The position numbers were made by a program, and so were the translations under genes. 35,656 bases of DNA from Bacteroidota bacterium (GTDB lineage: Bacteria > Bacteroidota > Bacteroidia > Flavobacteriales > Flavobacteriaceae): the NCBI GenBank assembly GCA_027621175.1, contig JAQCCM010000017.1, positions 1 to 35,656 on the forward strand, given 5' to 3'. Below, one piece after another: positions 26,581 through 35,656 of this stretch. The stretch's first letter is position 1. Each line of letters starts with the position of its first letter. Under the pieces are notes generated by a model. It saw only the letters and a list, made by a program, of their open reading frames with translations, was not told the origin of the DNA and did not search any database.

Positions 26581-29196
26581 TTATTCTGCTGCAATAAACG
26601 CTTTTGCAGCTTCCAAAGCTTTGGAAACACCATCGGGGTTTTTTCCACCAGCAGTGGCGAAAAACGGTTGTCCGCCCCCACCACCTTGAATGTATTGCCC
26701 AATCTCTTTGATAATCGCATTCGCAGTGACATTTCCACCTTCGGCAAGTGCCTTAGACACATAGCAAGATAAAACAGGTTTGTCATTTTTGCGACTTGCA
26801 AGCACAGCCACCAAATCGTTACGGTTTTGCCCCAATTGGAACAAGGCATCTTTCATACCCGAAGCATCTAACTGCACTTCTTTAAGCAATACAGATTTTC
26901 CATTTTGAATGATGATATTATTTTCCAATTCCGACATAAGCTGCTGTACAAATTGCTTATTTAGCAGCTCTATTTCTTTGCGCAGTTTGGTGTTTTCGTC
27001 TTGCAGAGCCTGTACGGACTGCACCAAATTTTTAGGATTTTTCAACTGTACTTTTAGCTGATCTACCATATCGGCTTGTTCATACACCCGCTTTTTAGCT
27101 TCATCAGATGTAACAGCCTCAATACGTCGAATGCCAGAAGCCACTGCCGATTCGGCAGTAATGGTAAAATGCCAAAGCTCTGCTGTATTTGCAACATGTG
27201 TTCCCCCACACAATTCCACAGATTCACCAAAACGAATGGTACGTACCGTATCCCCATATTTTTCGCCAAACAATGCCGTAGCTCCGCTGTCTATAGCTTG
27301 CCGAAAAGGTACATTGCGGTGTTCTTCTAAATTGATTTGTTCTTGAATCCGAGCATTTACAAATGACTCAACAGAATTAAGTTCGTCCTGTGTAAGCTTG
27401 GCAAAATGTGAAAAATCAAATCGCAAATAGCCAGATCGCACCATCGAACCCTTTTGGGAAACGTGGTCTCCAAGAATGGTCTGTAATGCTTGATGTAACA
27501 AGTGTGTTGCCGTATGGTTACATGCCGTTGCGGTGCGTTTTTGCGCATCTACAACGGCAGTAAAAGTAGCATCAAGATCTGCAGGAAGTTGATTTGCTAC
27601 ATGCACGATAAGATTATTTTCAAGCTTGGTATCAGTGATATACGTTACATTTCCGTTGGATGCTTCCAAATAGCCTTTATCACCTACCTGTCCACCGCCC
27701 TCTGGATAAAACGGCGTTAGATTAAATACCAACTGAAAAGACGTGTCGCTTTTGGCGGTTACTTTTCGATAACGCACAATACGTACGCTGGTCTGCAGCG
27801 TATCATATCCTACAAATTCTTCCTCATCATCATTTCTAAGTTCAATCCAATCTTCGGTTTCAACTTGTGCAGCAGCGCGCGAGCGTGCTTTTTGACGTTC
27901 CATTTCAGCATCAAAATCAGCTTCATTAAGCGTCATGTCATTTTCCGAAAGGATAAGCGCGGTGAGATCAACAGGAAATCCAAAGGTGTCGTATAACTCA
28001 AACGCCTTTGCACCCGAAAGCTCTTTACCTTTGTTGCTAGCAATCAATTGATTTAACAACACCAACCCTTGAGCCAAGGTTTTAAGGAACGATTGCTCCT
28101 CTTCTTTAATGACATTTTGAATCAAATTTTGCTGTGCTTTAAGCTCTGGAAAAGCACTTCCCATTTGATCGGTAAGCGTATTTACCAGAGCAAAAATAAA
28201 AGGCTCTTTTTGGTCTAAAAAGGTATATCCATAGCGAATGGCACGACGCAAAATCCGACGAATCACATAGCCTGCGCCATTGTTTGATGGCAATTGTCCA
28301 TCGGCAATGGAAAAAGAAACCGCCCTTAAATGATCGGCAATTACACGGATAGCGATATCGATTTCTTCACTTTTGCCGTAAGTAGTAGCTGTGCGGGTTT
28401 CAATTTCACGAATAAGTGGCGTAAATACATCCGTGTCGTAATTGGATTGTACTCCTTGAGCAACCATACAAAGGCGTTCAAAACCCATACCTGTATCTAC
28501 ATGCTGTTGGGGTAAATTTTCGAGTGTTCCGTTTGCTTTTCGGTTAAATTCAATAAAAACCAAATTCCATACCTCCACCACTTGTGGATGGTCTTGATTA
28601 ACAAGTTTAGCGCCTGAAACTTTAGCTTTTTCATCCGCACTTCTAATGTCAACATGGATTTCAGAACAAGGGCCGCAAGGACCTTGGTCGCCCATTTCCC
28701 AAAAATTATCTTTTTTGGAACCCATCAAAATACGTTCTGGATCAATGTGGGCTTTCCAAAAATCGATGGCTTCAGTATCTGTTTCTAAACCTTCCGATTG
28801 ATCCCCTTCAAAAACGGTAACATACAAGTCATTTTTATCAATTTGCATGACTTCGGTTAAGAATTCCCAAGCATATGCAATGGCTTCTTTTTTGAAATAA
28901 TCTCCGAAACTCCAGTTTCCAAGCATCTCAAACATGGTGTGGTGATAGGTGTCTTTTCCAACTTCTTCCAAATCGTTGTGCTTCCCTGAAACTCGAAGAC
29001 ATTTTTGTGTATCAGCAACACGTAAATCTTTTGCTTTTTTATTTCCTAAGAAGTACTCTTTAAACTGGTTCATGCCAGCATTGGTAAACATTAGGGTGGG
29101 GTCGCCCTTCATTACCATAGGCGCAGAGGGAACAATTTTGTGGTTTTTTGCAGCAAAAAAGTCTAAAAATTGTGTGCGGATTTGTTGTGCTTTCAT
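26581..29196 (-). CDS. alaS: Alanyl-tRNA synthetase
   Basis: AlaS charges tRNA-Ala and edits mischarged serine or glycine. At 871 residues it is full length. The class II catalytic domain shows [21 protein letters not shown] (motif 1 region), [12 protein letters not shown] and [11 protein letters not shown]. The editing domain has the zinc-binding HTATHLLH and CGGTHV motifs. The C-terminal DHHA1 domain ends [15 protein letters not shown]. It diverges from the M23 peptidase gene, as in many Bacteroidota. No anomaly was seen. Confidence 0.98.
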   Translation of the reverse strand: MKAQQIRTQFLDFFAAKNHKIVPSAPMVMKGDPTLMFTNAGMNQFKEYFLGNKKAKDLRVADTQKCLRVSGKHNDLEEVGKDTYHHTMFEMLGNWSFGDYFKKEAIAYAWEFLTEVMQIDKNDLYVTVFEGDQSEGLETDTEAIDFWKAHIDPERILMGSKKDNFWEMGDQGPCGPCSEIHVDIRSADEKAKVSGAKLVNQDHPQVVEVWNLVFIEFNRKANGTLENLPQQHVDTGMGFERLCMVAQGVQSNYDTDVFTPLIREIETRTATTYGKSEEIDIAIRVIADHLRAVSFSIADGQLPSNNGAGYVIRRILRRAIRYGYTFLDQKEPFIFALVNTLTDQMGSAFPELKAQQNLIQNVIKEEEQSFLKTLAQGLVLLNQLIASNKGKELSGAKAFELYDTFGFPVDLTALILSENDMTLNEADFDAEMERQKARSRAAAQVETEDWIELRNDDEEEFVGYDTLQTSVRIVRYRKVTAKSDTSFQLVFNLTPFYPEGGGQVGDKGYLEASNGNVTYITDTKLENNLIVHVANQLPADLDATFTAVVDAQKRTATACNHTATHLLHQALQTILGDHVSQKGSMVRSGYLRFDFSHFAKLTQDELNSVESFVNARIQEQINLEEHRNVPFRQAIDSGATALFGEKYGDTVRTIRFGESVELCGGTHVANTAELWHFTITAESAVASGIRRIEAVTSDEAKKRVYEQADMVDQLKVQLKNPKNLVQSVQALQDENTKLRKEIELLNKQFVQQLMSELENNIIIQNGKSVLLKEVQLDASGMKDALFQLGQNRNDLVAVLASRKNDKPVLSCYVSKALAEGGNVTANAIIKEIGQYIQGGGGGQPFFATAGGKNPDGVSKALEAAKAFIAAE

Positions 29197-29226
29197 GAAA
29201 CCGTTTAATGGTTGGATTGAATTACG

Positions 29227-29234
29227 TATCTTTG
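29227..29234 (+). promoter_or_regulatory. Promoter -7 element of the M23 peptidase-merR pair
   Basis: TATCTTTG matches TAnnTTTG and lies 44 nt before the ATG at 29279, leaving a leader of about 40 nt. The leader contains AAGGAG (29250-29255), but it is too far from the ATG to act as a ribosome site. A -33 element is not obvious. Confidence 0.5.
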
Positions 29235-29278
29235 TTTAATACTCATTTCGAAGGAGTAAAAATAGTACATTTTACTGA

Positions 29279-30256
29279 ATGGCAAAGGTTAAGTATTACT
29301 ACGATCACGAGAGTCTTTCATACCGAAAGATTGAAGTAAAAAACAGACGTAAAGTACGTAATGTATTTGCTTTTGTGGCTGCAGCAGCGATTTGTGGAGT
29401 GAGCTTTGTATTATTTCTACTATCTACACCTGTTTTGAGTACACCCACTGAAATTTCCCAAGCGCGTGAATTGGAAAATTACAAGCTGAATTATGAGCAA
29501 TTACAGCGTAAAATGACGCAAGTAGAGCAGGTTTTAGACCACCTACAGGAACGGGACAATCAGATTTACAGAGTTATTTTTGAAACGAATCCCATTTCGG
29601 AAGATGTCCGTAAAGCTGGTTTTGGAGGTGCTAACCGATACAAAAACCTAGAAGGTTTTACCAATTCTGATGTCATTATCAGTACCACTAAAAGACTTGA
29701 TATTTTGTCCAAACAAATGGTTGTACAATCAAAGTCTTTTGACGAAATACAGCGCCTTGCTCTCGACAAAGAAAAACTTTTAGCTGCCATACCCGCTATC
29801 CAACCCATCACAAATAACGATCTTACTCGAATGGCTTCAGGATATGGCTGGCGAACAGATCCTTTTACCAAAGCACGCCGCCGTCACAAAGGAATGGATT
29901 TTACAGCACCACGAGGAACACCTATTTACGCCACAAGTGATGGCGTAGTGAAACGTGCTGACAATCGTGCATCTGGTTACGGCAAGCACGTCCGCGTAGA
30001 ACATGGGTTTGGTTACATGACGCTTTATGCACATTTAAGCGGATATAATGTTAAAAAAGGGCAACGCGTAAAAAGGGGTGATATTATTGGTTATGTCGGA
30101 AATACAGGCCGTTCGCAAGCACCGCATTTACACTATGAGATCCATAAAGATGGTATAGCGGTAAACCCAATTAATTTCTACTCTGGAGATTTAAACCCGG
30201 ATGAGTTTGAAGCCATGTTGGAAGCAGCAAGCAGAGAAAATCAATCGCTTGACTAA
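29279..30256 (+). CDS. M23 family metallopeptidase (membrane-anchored peptidoglycan endopeptidase)
   Basis: The 325-residue protein has a short cytoplasmic N-terminus and one transmembrane helix near residues 28-50 (VFAFVAAAAICGVSFVLFLL). A periplasmic coiled coil follows (about 62-95), and the C-terminal domain is of LytM/M23 type. Zinc-site motifs are RHKGMDFTAPRGTP and HLHYEIHKDG, with an intervening HVRVEHGFGYMTLYAHL, so the catalytic residues appear intact. It probably cleaves peptide cross-links during cell growth, or regulates such enzymes. The stop TAA shares its last base with the ATG of the MerR gene (TAATG). Confidence 0.93.
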   Translation: MAKVKYYYDHESLSYRKIEVKNRRKVRNVFAFVAAAAICGVSFVLFLLSTPVLSTPTEISQARELENYKLNYEQLQRKMTQVEQVLDHLQERDNQIYRVIFETNPISEDVRKAGFGGANRYKNLEGFTNSDVIISTTKRLDILSKQMVVQSKSFDEIQRLALDKEKLLAAIPAIQPITNNDLTRMASGYGWRTDPFTKARRRHKGMDFTAPRGTPIYATSDGVVKRADNRASGYGKHVRVEHGFGYMTLYAHLSGYNVKKGQRVKRGDIIGYVGNTGRSQAPHLHYEIHKDGIAVNPINFYSGDLNPDEFEAMLEAASRENQSLD

Positions 30257-30576
30257 TGCGCCATCAACTCCCCGAAAAATTATATTACAGCATTGGCGAA
30301 GTAGCCGATGCCTTTGAAGTAAAGCCCTCGCTCATTCGTTTTTGGGAAAAGGAATTTCAAATAATCAGTCCAAAAAAAACACAAAATGGCACACGAAAAT
30401 TTTCTGCTAAAGACATAGAAAAATTTGAATTGATTTATGCTTTAGTCAAACAGCGTGGCTTTACGCTAGAGGGGGCTAAAAAGCAACTAACAAAAGGGAG
30501 TAAAGGAAACCTAGAAGTGCTTAAAAAATTACAGAAAATACGTCAAGAATTGCTTCGGATAAAAGCCGAATTGTAA
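30256..30576 (+). CDS. MerR-family transcriptional regulator
   Basis: The 106-residue protein carries an N-terminal winged helix-turn-helix typical of MerR (YYSIGEVADAFEVKPSLIRFWEKEF, about residues 10-34). The wing/arginine region NGTRKFSAKDIEKFELI and a short helix follow. There is no C-terminal effector domain and no cysteine metal site, so it is a minimal member. Its start overlaps the M23 stop by one base, suggesting coupled expression and possibly a role in envelope control; targets are unknown. The TAA directly abuts the stop of the convergent der gene with no spacer. Confidence 0.9.
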   Translation: MRHQLPEKLYYSIGEVADAFEVKPSLIRFWEKEFQIISPKKTQNGTRKFSAKDIEKFELIYALVKQRGFTLEGAKKQLTKGSKGNLEVLKKLQKIRQELLRIKAEL

Positions 30577-31881
30577 TTACTTCTTCCGAATAAAAATATC
30601 AATCGTAACGCCGTTAAAATCATATTCGGCGCGAAGTTTATTCTCCAAAAAACGCTTGTAAGGATCTTTTACATACTGCGGTAAATTACAGAAAAACGCA
30701 AATTGCGGGTGTGGGGAATGCAATTGTGTAGCAAATTTGATTTTGACATACTTTCCTTTGAGAGCTGGCGGTGGATTTTTTTCAATAATGGGAAGAATAT
30801 AGTCGTTTAGTTTTCGTGTTGGAATGCGTTGCGAGCGTCTTTTATAGACATCCACTGCCGTTTCTATAGCTTTGAAAACCCGTTGCTTTGTAAGTGATGA
30901 GATAAAAACAATAGGCACATCAACAAAAGGAGCAATTTCAGCTCGAATTTGTTCTTCAACCCGTTTGGTCGTCATGGTATTCTTATCGGCCAAATCCCAT
31001 TTATTAACCAAAATCACAACCCCTTTGTGGTTGCGTGCCGCCAACCAAAATATATTTTTTACTTGCGAATCAAAACTACGAGTAGCATCAAAAACGATCA
31101 TACAGACATCGGAAAACTCAATGGTGCGTAAAGCACGCATCACGGAGTAAAATTCAATATTTGCTTTCACTTTTGCTTTCCTTCGAATACCTGCTGTATC
31201 GACCAAACAAAATTCAAATCCAAAACGATTATATACCGTATCAATGCTATCGCGAGTGGTGCCTGCTTCATCTTTTACAATGTTACGAGGCTCGCCAATA
31301 AGGGCGTTCACAAATGAAGATTTTCCTGCATTTGGCCTGCCAACCACTGCAAAACGGGGTAGGTCTTCGGGTAGATTATTTGTTAGTTCTGGAAGAGACT
31401 CAACCAAAGCATCGAGAAGCTCTCCCGTACCTCCGCCGTTCATGGCAGAAATATGGTATAAATTATCCATTCCTAATGAATAAAACTCAACCGTAGCTGC
31501 AACACGCAGCGCATTATCAACTTTATTGACAACTAAAAAAACAGGTTTTTCAGATTTACGGAGTAGCTTGGCAACTTCCTCATCCATGATATTGGCGCCT
31601 ACTTCAACATCAACTAAAAATAGAATGGCATCTGCTTCAGCAATGGCAATTTCTACCTGTTGGTCTATTTCTTGCTCATACGCATCATCGCCGCCAATGA
31701 CATAACCGCCTGTGTCTATAAGTGTAAATTCTCGACCATTCCAATCGGATTTGCCATAATGTCTGTCGCGAGTTACGCCGCTTGTTGGATCAACAATCGC
31801 CTCTCTGCGTTGCACCAATCGGTTAAACAACGTAGATTTTCCCACATTCGGTCTGCCAACAATAGCTACTAGGTTTCTCAT
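30577..31881 (-). CDS. der: Ribosome-associated GTPase Der (EngA)
   Basis: Der is a tandem-GTPase protein needed for maturation of the 50S ribosomal subunit. The 434-residue protein has two G domains: GRPNVGKST at 8-16 with NKVD, and GRPNAGKSS near 180 with DTAG and NKWD. A C-terminal KH-like domain ends in FNGVTIDIFIRKK. Length and motifs are normal. The -7 element TACCTTTG (31900-31893) with TTTG 21 nt upstream suggests its own promoter between era and der. It lies 32 nt downstream of era. Confidence 0.97.
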   Translation of the reverse strand: MRNLVAIVGRPNVGKSTLFNRLVQRREAIVDPTSGVTRDRHYGKSDWNGREFTLIDTGGYVIGGDDAYEQEIDQQVEIAIAEADAILFLVDVEVGANIMDEEVAKLLRKSEKPVFLVVNKVDNALRVAATVEFYSLGMDNLYHISAMNGGGTGELLDALVESLPELTNNLPEDLPRFAVVGRPNAGKSSFVNALIGEPRNIVKDEAGTTRDSIDTVYNRFGFEFCLVDTAGIRRKAKVKANIEFYSVMRALRTIEFSDVCMIVFDATRSFDSQVKNIFWLAARNHKGVVILVNKWDLADKNTMTTKRVEEQIRAEIAPFVDVPIVFISSLTKQRVFKAIETAVDVYKRRSQRIPTRKLNDYILPIIEKNPPPALKGKYVKIKFATQLHSPHPQFAFFCNLPQYVKDPYKRFLENKLRAEYDFNGVTIDIFIRKK

Positions 31882-31892
31882 AATAATTTATG

Positions 31893-31925
31893 CAAAGGTA
31901 ACTTAGTCTTGGGTCAATAACCAAA
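31893..31925 (-). promoter_or_regulatory. Promoter of der
   Basis: TTTG (31925-31922), a 21-nt spacer and TACCTTTG (31900-31893) on the minus strand fit the Bacteroidota consensus. The predicted start is a few bases before the ATG at 31881, and the -33 element lies inside the end of era. Confidence 0.45.
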
Positions 31926-32786
31926 ACGTTTTAGTGCGTTGGTATTTGATCGCCAATCTTTACTAACTTTTACAAATAATTGAAGGTGAATTTTTTTATC
32001 AAAAAACTTTTGCAAATCTCTTCTTGCAAGCGTGCCTACTTTTTTGAGTGCCGCCCCTTTGTGACCTATCAATATGCCTTTTTGGGATGAACGCTCCACA
32101 TAGATAATGGAGCTAATTTTAATAATACTTTCTTCTACTTTAAACGATTCTGTTTCGACCTCCACGGCATACGGAATTTCTTTGTCATAGGACAGTAAAA
32201 TTTTCTCACGGATGACTTCATTTACCACAAAACGCTCGGACCTATCCGTGAGCTGGTCTTTTGGGTAGTATGGTGGGTGTTCAGGTAGCATTTCTACGAT
32301 GTTTTCTACAAGTGCATCTATTTGAAATTTTTCAAGTGCTGAGATGCTCCAAATAGCTGCATTGGGTAGTTGTACTTTCCATGCATTAATGGTTTCTTCA
32401 AGAAGGTCCTGGTTGCCTTTATCAATTTTATTAATGGCAAGAATGACGGGTTTATCCGTTTTGGACAATCTTGAAATAACCGCTTCACTTTTACCCTTTT
32501 TTTCGCCAATTTCTACCATATAAATCAACACATCGGCATCGTCAAAAACAGTCTGCACCGCTTCCATCATACTTTCTTGTAGTTTATATGCCGGATCAAT
32601 AATGCCGGGCGTATCGGAAAGTATGAGTTGATATTCCTCTGTGTTGCGCATGCCCAAAATTCTATGGCGTGTAGTTTGGGCTTTGGCTGTAGTAATGGCA
32701 ATCTTTTCACCCAAAATGGCGTTGGTTAAGGTAGATTTGCCCACATTGGGACTTCCGATAATATTGACAAAACCTGCTTTATGCAT
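31914..32786 (-). CDS. era: GTPase Era
   Basis: Era binds the 3' end of 16S rRNA and helps assemble the 30S subunit. The 290-residue protein has the G1 motif GSPNVGKST at 12-20, DTPG, NKID and a SALEKF G5 region. The C-terminal KH domain carries GILIGHKGAALKKVG. The ATG at 32786 follows TACCTTTG (32798-32791) by 4 nt, the same -7 octamer found before der. The tRNA-fMet gene diverges from it. Confidence 0.97.
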   Translation of the reverse strand: MHKAGFVNIIGSPNVGKSTLTNAILGEKIAITTAKAQTTRHRILGMRNTEEYQLILSDTPGIIDPAYKLQESMMEAVQTVFDDADVLIYMVEIGEKKGKSEAVISRLSKTDKPVILAINKIDKGNQDLLEETINAWKVQLPNAAIWSISALEKFQIDALVENIVEMLPEHPPYYPKDQLTDRSERFVVNEVIREKILLSYDKEIPYAVEVETESFKVEESIIKISSIIYVERSSQKGILIGHKGAALKKVGTLARRDLQKFFDKKIHLQLFVKVSKDWRSNTNALKRFGY

Positions 32787-32790
32787 GGCG

Positions 32791-32798
32791 CAAAGGTA
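32791..32798 (-). promoter_or_regulatory. Promoter -7 element of era
   Basis: TACCTTTG on the minus strand matches TAnnTTTG. It ends 4 nt from the era ATG, so the transcript would be leaderless or nearly so. Confidence 0.4.
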
Positions 32799-32816
32799 AT
32801 GATTGCAAAAGAGCTA

Positions 32817-32846
32817 TTGCTATATCAGGGAAGTTTTGTATTTTTG
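32817..32846 (+). promoter_or_regulatory. Promoter of tRNA-fMet
   Basis: TTG (32817-32819), a 19-nt spacer and TATTTTTG (32839-32846) form one of the best consensus promoters in the window. The predicted start lies a few bases before the tRNA at 32857. Confidence 0.7.
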
Positions 32847-32856
32847 CAGCTCATAT

Positions 32857-34436
<1,580 letters not shown>

Positions 34437-34574
34437 TTAGTTTTCGTTTAGCATGTTATGTAATATGATTTTAGAATAGTTTTCTAAAAACGCTTTAATT
34501 TCTTCTACTTCTTTTCTCGTAAATTTTTCTTTTCTATTTCGATTTAAGATCTGTGTTGCTTTTTCAATTTGCAT
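34437..34574 (-). CDS. Small 45-residue protein preceding the recombinase
   Basis: An ATG at 34574 opens a 45-codon frame reading MQIEKATQILNRNRKEKF, then TRKEVEEIKAFLENYSK, ending with TAA at 34437. The next base starts the recombinase ATG (TAA-ATG, no spacer), which strongly suggests one mRNA and coupled translation. The sequence is highly charged and predicted helical, with no cysteine, signal or membrane segment. I do not recognise a named family. A directionality or accessory factor for the recombinase is a reasonable guess from position only. Confidence 0.65.
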   Translation of the reverse strand: MQIEKATQILNRNRKEKFTRKEVEEIKAFLENYSKIILHNMLNEN

Positions 34575-34670
34575 CGCCCTGTGTGGCAAGTAGGTGGTGG
34601 GCCACCCCTTACGCTGTATTGATCAGGCTGACACGGCAGGTACTGATGTGGTGATACAAAATGCTTCATG
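34575..34670. other. GC-rich non-coding spacer in the integrated element
   Basis: Bases 34575-34640 are about 62% G+C (41 of 66), far above the AT-rich genes on both sides. The segment contains a hairpin GGTGG-tggg-CCACC (34593-34606) and the near-palindrome TGATCAGGCTGA (34619-34630). No reading frame or -7 element was recognised. It may be a structured RNA leader, a recombination site or a fragment of another element. Confidence 0.4.
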
Positions 34671-35525
34671 CTATTTGGTTAAGATGGTTAGTTTGTAATT
34701 GTCTTGCGCTCTTGGCTCAATGAGTAGCCTTGCTGTTTTGGGCAGTTTGTTGTTTAAAAAGAAATCTGCTAGCTGCTTGGCTTTTTTATGGTCTTCACGA
34801 ATGATAAGTGGTTTAATGTTATCATTGTCTATAAGAAGCTCAATGTACTTTGGAGACTTAAACATAATGATCTCTCGAATTTGATTCTCTATTTGGCTGA
34901 GGTATGCAATATCTTTATTCACCCTTTCAAACTCAACAGAGACAATCTGCTCAATAAAGGGCATAAGAGGAATACACATATAAGCCTTATCGTTTATCAT
35001 CTCCAAAAACTTTTCTGTAATGGCTTTATTACCGTCTCTTATGTGATACTCTCCTGTTTTAGGAAAGTAATAAAACGACATTGGCTTTTTATCAATTAAA
35101 ATGCTGTCTATAACAGCATCACTAAATGGGTTTATCTCCATTCCAAGGGTATCAAGAAGATTAGAATCTTTTAAAATAGATTCATATCCTACTAAAGTCG
35201 AATCAACAACCTTTTGCTTTTTTAAATAAGTAATATGCTTTTCAAGCTTGGATTTAAAATACCCTTTCTTGCGCGGCTCATCCCAAACCATTTTAGCAAG
35301 CTCAGCAAGTTTTGTGGTGTTTATGCCAAATGCACTTAGCTCATCAACTAAACAAAGCCACAGCGCTTGAGGCACATTCATTTTGGCTTTCTTACCAGCA
35401 TCAAAAAAAGGAAGCACTTCTTTCGTTTTCCAATAAGTCACCATACGGGGGCTAATACCAAAATACTTAGGTAGTGTAAAGCGCTGATCTAACAAGTCTT
35501 TTTTAAAATCTAAATCGCTGTTCAT
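34671..35525 (-). CDS. HTH (MerR-like) protein of the integrated element, function unknown
   Basis: The 284-residue protein starts with a helix-turn-helix-like segment resembling MerR-type DNA binding (FTLPKYFGISPRMVTYWKTKEVLPFF, about residues 17-42). Helical regions follow to about 120. The rest is a mixed alpha/beta domain I do not recognise, including MSFYYFPKTGEYHIRDGNKAI and a C-terminal LLIDNDNIKPLIIREDHKKAKQLADFF. No catalytic motif is apparent. It has a consensus promoter overlapped by an inverted repeat, so autoregulation is plausible. It may control the element; that is inference. Confidence 0.7.
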   Translation of the reverse strand: MNSDLDFKKDLLDQRFTLPKYFGISPRMVTYWKTKEVLPFFDAGKKAKMNVPQALWLCLVDELSAFGINTTKLAELAKMVWDEPRKKGYFKSKLEKHITYLKKQKVVDSTLVGYESILKDSNLLDTLGMEINPFSDAVIDSILIDKKPMSFYYFPKTGEYHIRDGNKAITEKFLEMINDKAYMCIPLMPFIEQIVSVEFERVNKDIAYLSQIENQIREIIMFKSPKYIELLIDNDNIKPLIIREDHKKAKQLADFFLNNKLPKTARLLIEPRAQDNYKLTILTK

Positions 35526-35539
35526 ATATAAACTTTACA

Positions 35540-35569
35540 CAAATGTAAAAAAAATATACAAAAAACAAA
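35540..35569 (-). promoter_or_regulatory. Promoter and possible operator of the HTH gene
   Basis: On the minus strand TTTG (35569-35566), an 18-nt spacer and TACATTTG (35547-35540) fit the consensus, with a start about 10 nt before the ATG at 35525. The inverted repeat TTTACA-caaa-TGTAAA (35534-35549) covers the -7 element, a position suited to repression. Confidence 0.6.
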
Positions 35570-35595
35570 AATAATGTATAATAATTTGTATATTT
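35552..35595. repeat. 11-bp inverted repeat upstream of the HTH gene
   Basis: AAATATACAAA (35552-35562) and TTTGTATATTT (35585-35595) are perfect inverted copies separated by 22 nt. The right arm overlaps a plus-strand TATATTTG (35589-35596) that could be the -7 element of a divergent transcript leaving the window. Confidence 0.5.
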
Positions 35596-35625
35596 GAAAA
35601 ATAAAAATGCCTTGAAACAGGCATT
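35596..35625 (-). terminator. Hairpin, probable minus-strand terminator of a gene beyond the right edge
   Basis: AATGCCT (35606-35612) and AGGCATT (35619-35625) pair around a 6-nt loop. On the minus strand the stem is followed by TTTATTTTTC, a T-rich tail. It could instead be the 5' leader hairpin of a plus-strand transcript from the TATATTTG at 35589-35596. Confidence 0.5.
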
Positions 35626-35656
35626 AAAAATAAAAGGCTTAAGATCTACCTAACTG

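Noticed and set aside
29250-29255. AAGGAG as a Shine-Dalgarno site for the M23 peptidase gene
   Set aside because: It lies 23 nt before the ATG, too far to position a ribosome, and other genes here lack such sites.
30577-32786. der and era as a recent duplication
   Set aside because: Both are universal, distinct GTPases with different domain layouts (two G domains versus one G domain plus KH); their adjacency is not a duplication.

Overview
This window looks like a chromosomal segment from a member of the Bacteroidota, most likely Flavobacteriaceae. The evidence is the AT-rich intergenic DNA, the lack of Shine-Dalgarno sites, repeated -7 promoter elements of the form TAnnTTTG close to start codons, and Bacteroidota-type protein families (NhaD antiporter, putative porin, DUF4136 lipoprotein, DUF5117-type zinc metalloprotease, lysyl-tRNA synthetase with a C-terminal extension). 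No species is assigned.

Layout. 1-2744 (minus): nhaD, folC and tRNA-Val, ending in a hairpin terminator. 2745-3116: divergent regulatory region with a tandem pair of palindromic repeats. 3117-9085 (plus): gltB-gltD, the two subunits of glutamate synthase. 9087-12062 (minus): fructose-bisphosphatase and a putative outer-membrane porin. 12191-15211 (plus): rnhB and a large lipoprotein. 15208-16069 (minus): lipB and a 55-residue YqaE/Pmp3 membrane protein. 16148-17839 (plus): lysS. 17840-18952 (minus): an OmpA-family protein. 19102-21594 (plus): a secreted zinc metalloprotease. 21630-25957 (minus): an alpha/beta-hydrolase lipoprotein, then the overlapping set PLP desulfhydrase/ACC-deaminase-like gene, glucosaminidase-LysM lipoprotein and hemL. 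26026-26565 (plus): DUF4136 lipoprotein. 26581-29196 (minus): alaS. 29279-30576 (plus): M23 peptidase and a MerR-type regulator. 30577-32786 (minus): der and era. 32857-32929 (plus): initiator tRNA-fMet and its terminator.

From about 32930 to the right edge the window holds the left end of an integrated element: a large serine recombinase, a 45-residue partner ORF and a HTH protein behind an operator-rich promoter. The recombinase gene does not stop beside the tRNA. It runs through the tRNA terminator hairpin and ends inside the anticodon loop of tRNA-fMet on the opposite strand, so its last twelve codons are the antisense of the tRNA. This is the most unusual arrangement in the window. The cargo of the element lies beyond the right edge and cannot be judged here.

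The rest is ordinary housekeeping: translation (lysS, alaS, two tRNAs, GTPases der and era), nitrogen assimilation (gltBD), cofactors (folC, lipB, hemL), gluconeogenesis (fbp) and envelope maintenance (M23 and glucosaminidase hydrolases, OmpA, porin, lipoproteins). Genes are packed so tightly that four convergent pairs have at most one base between their stop codons.
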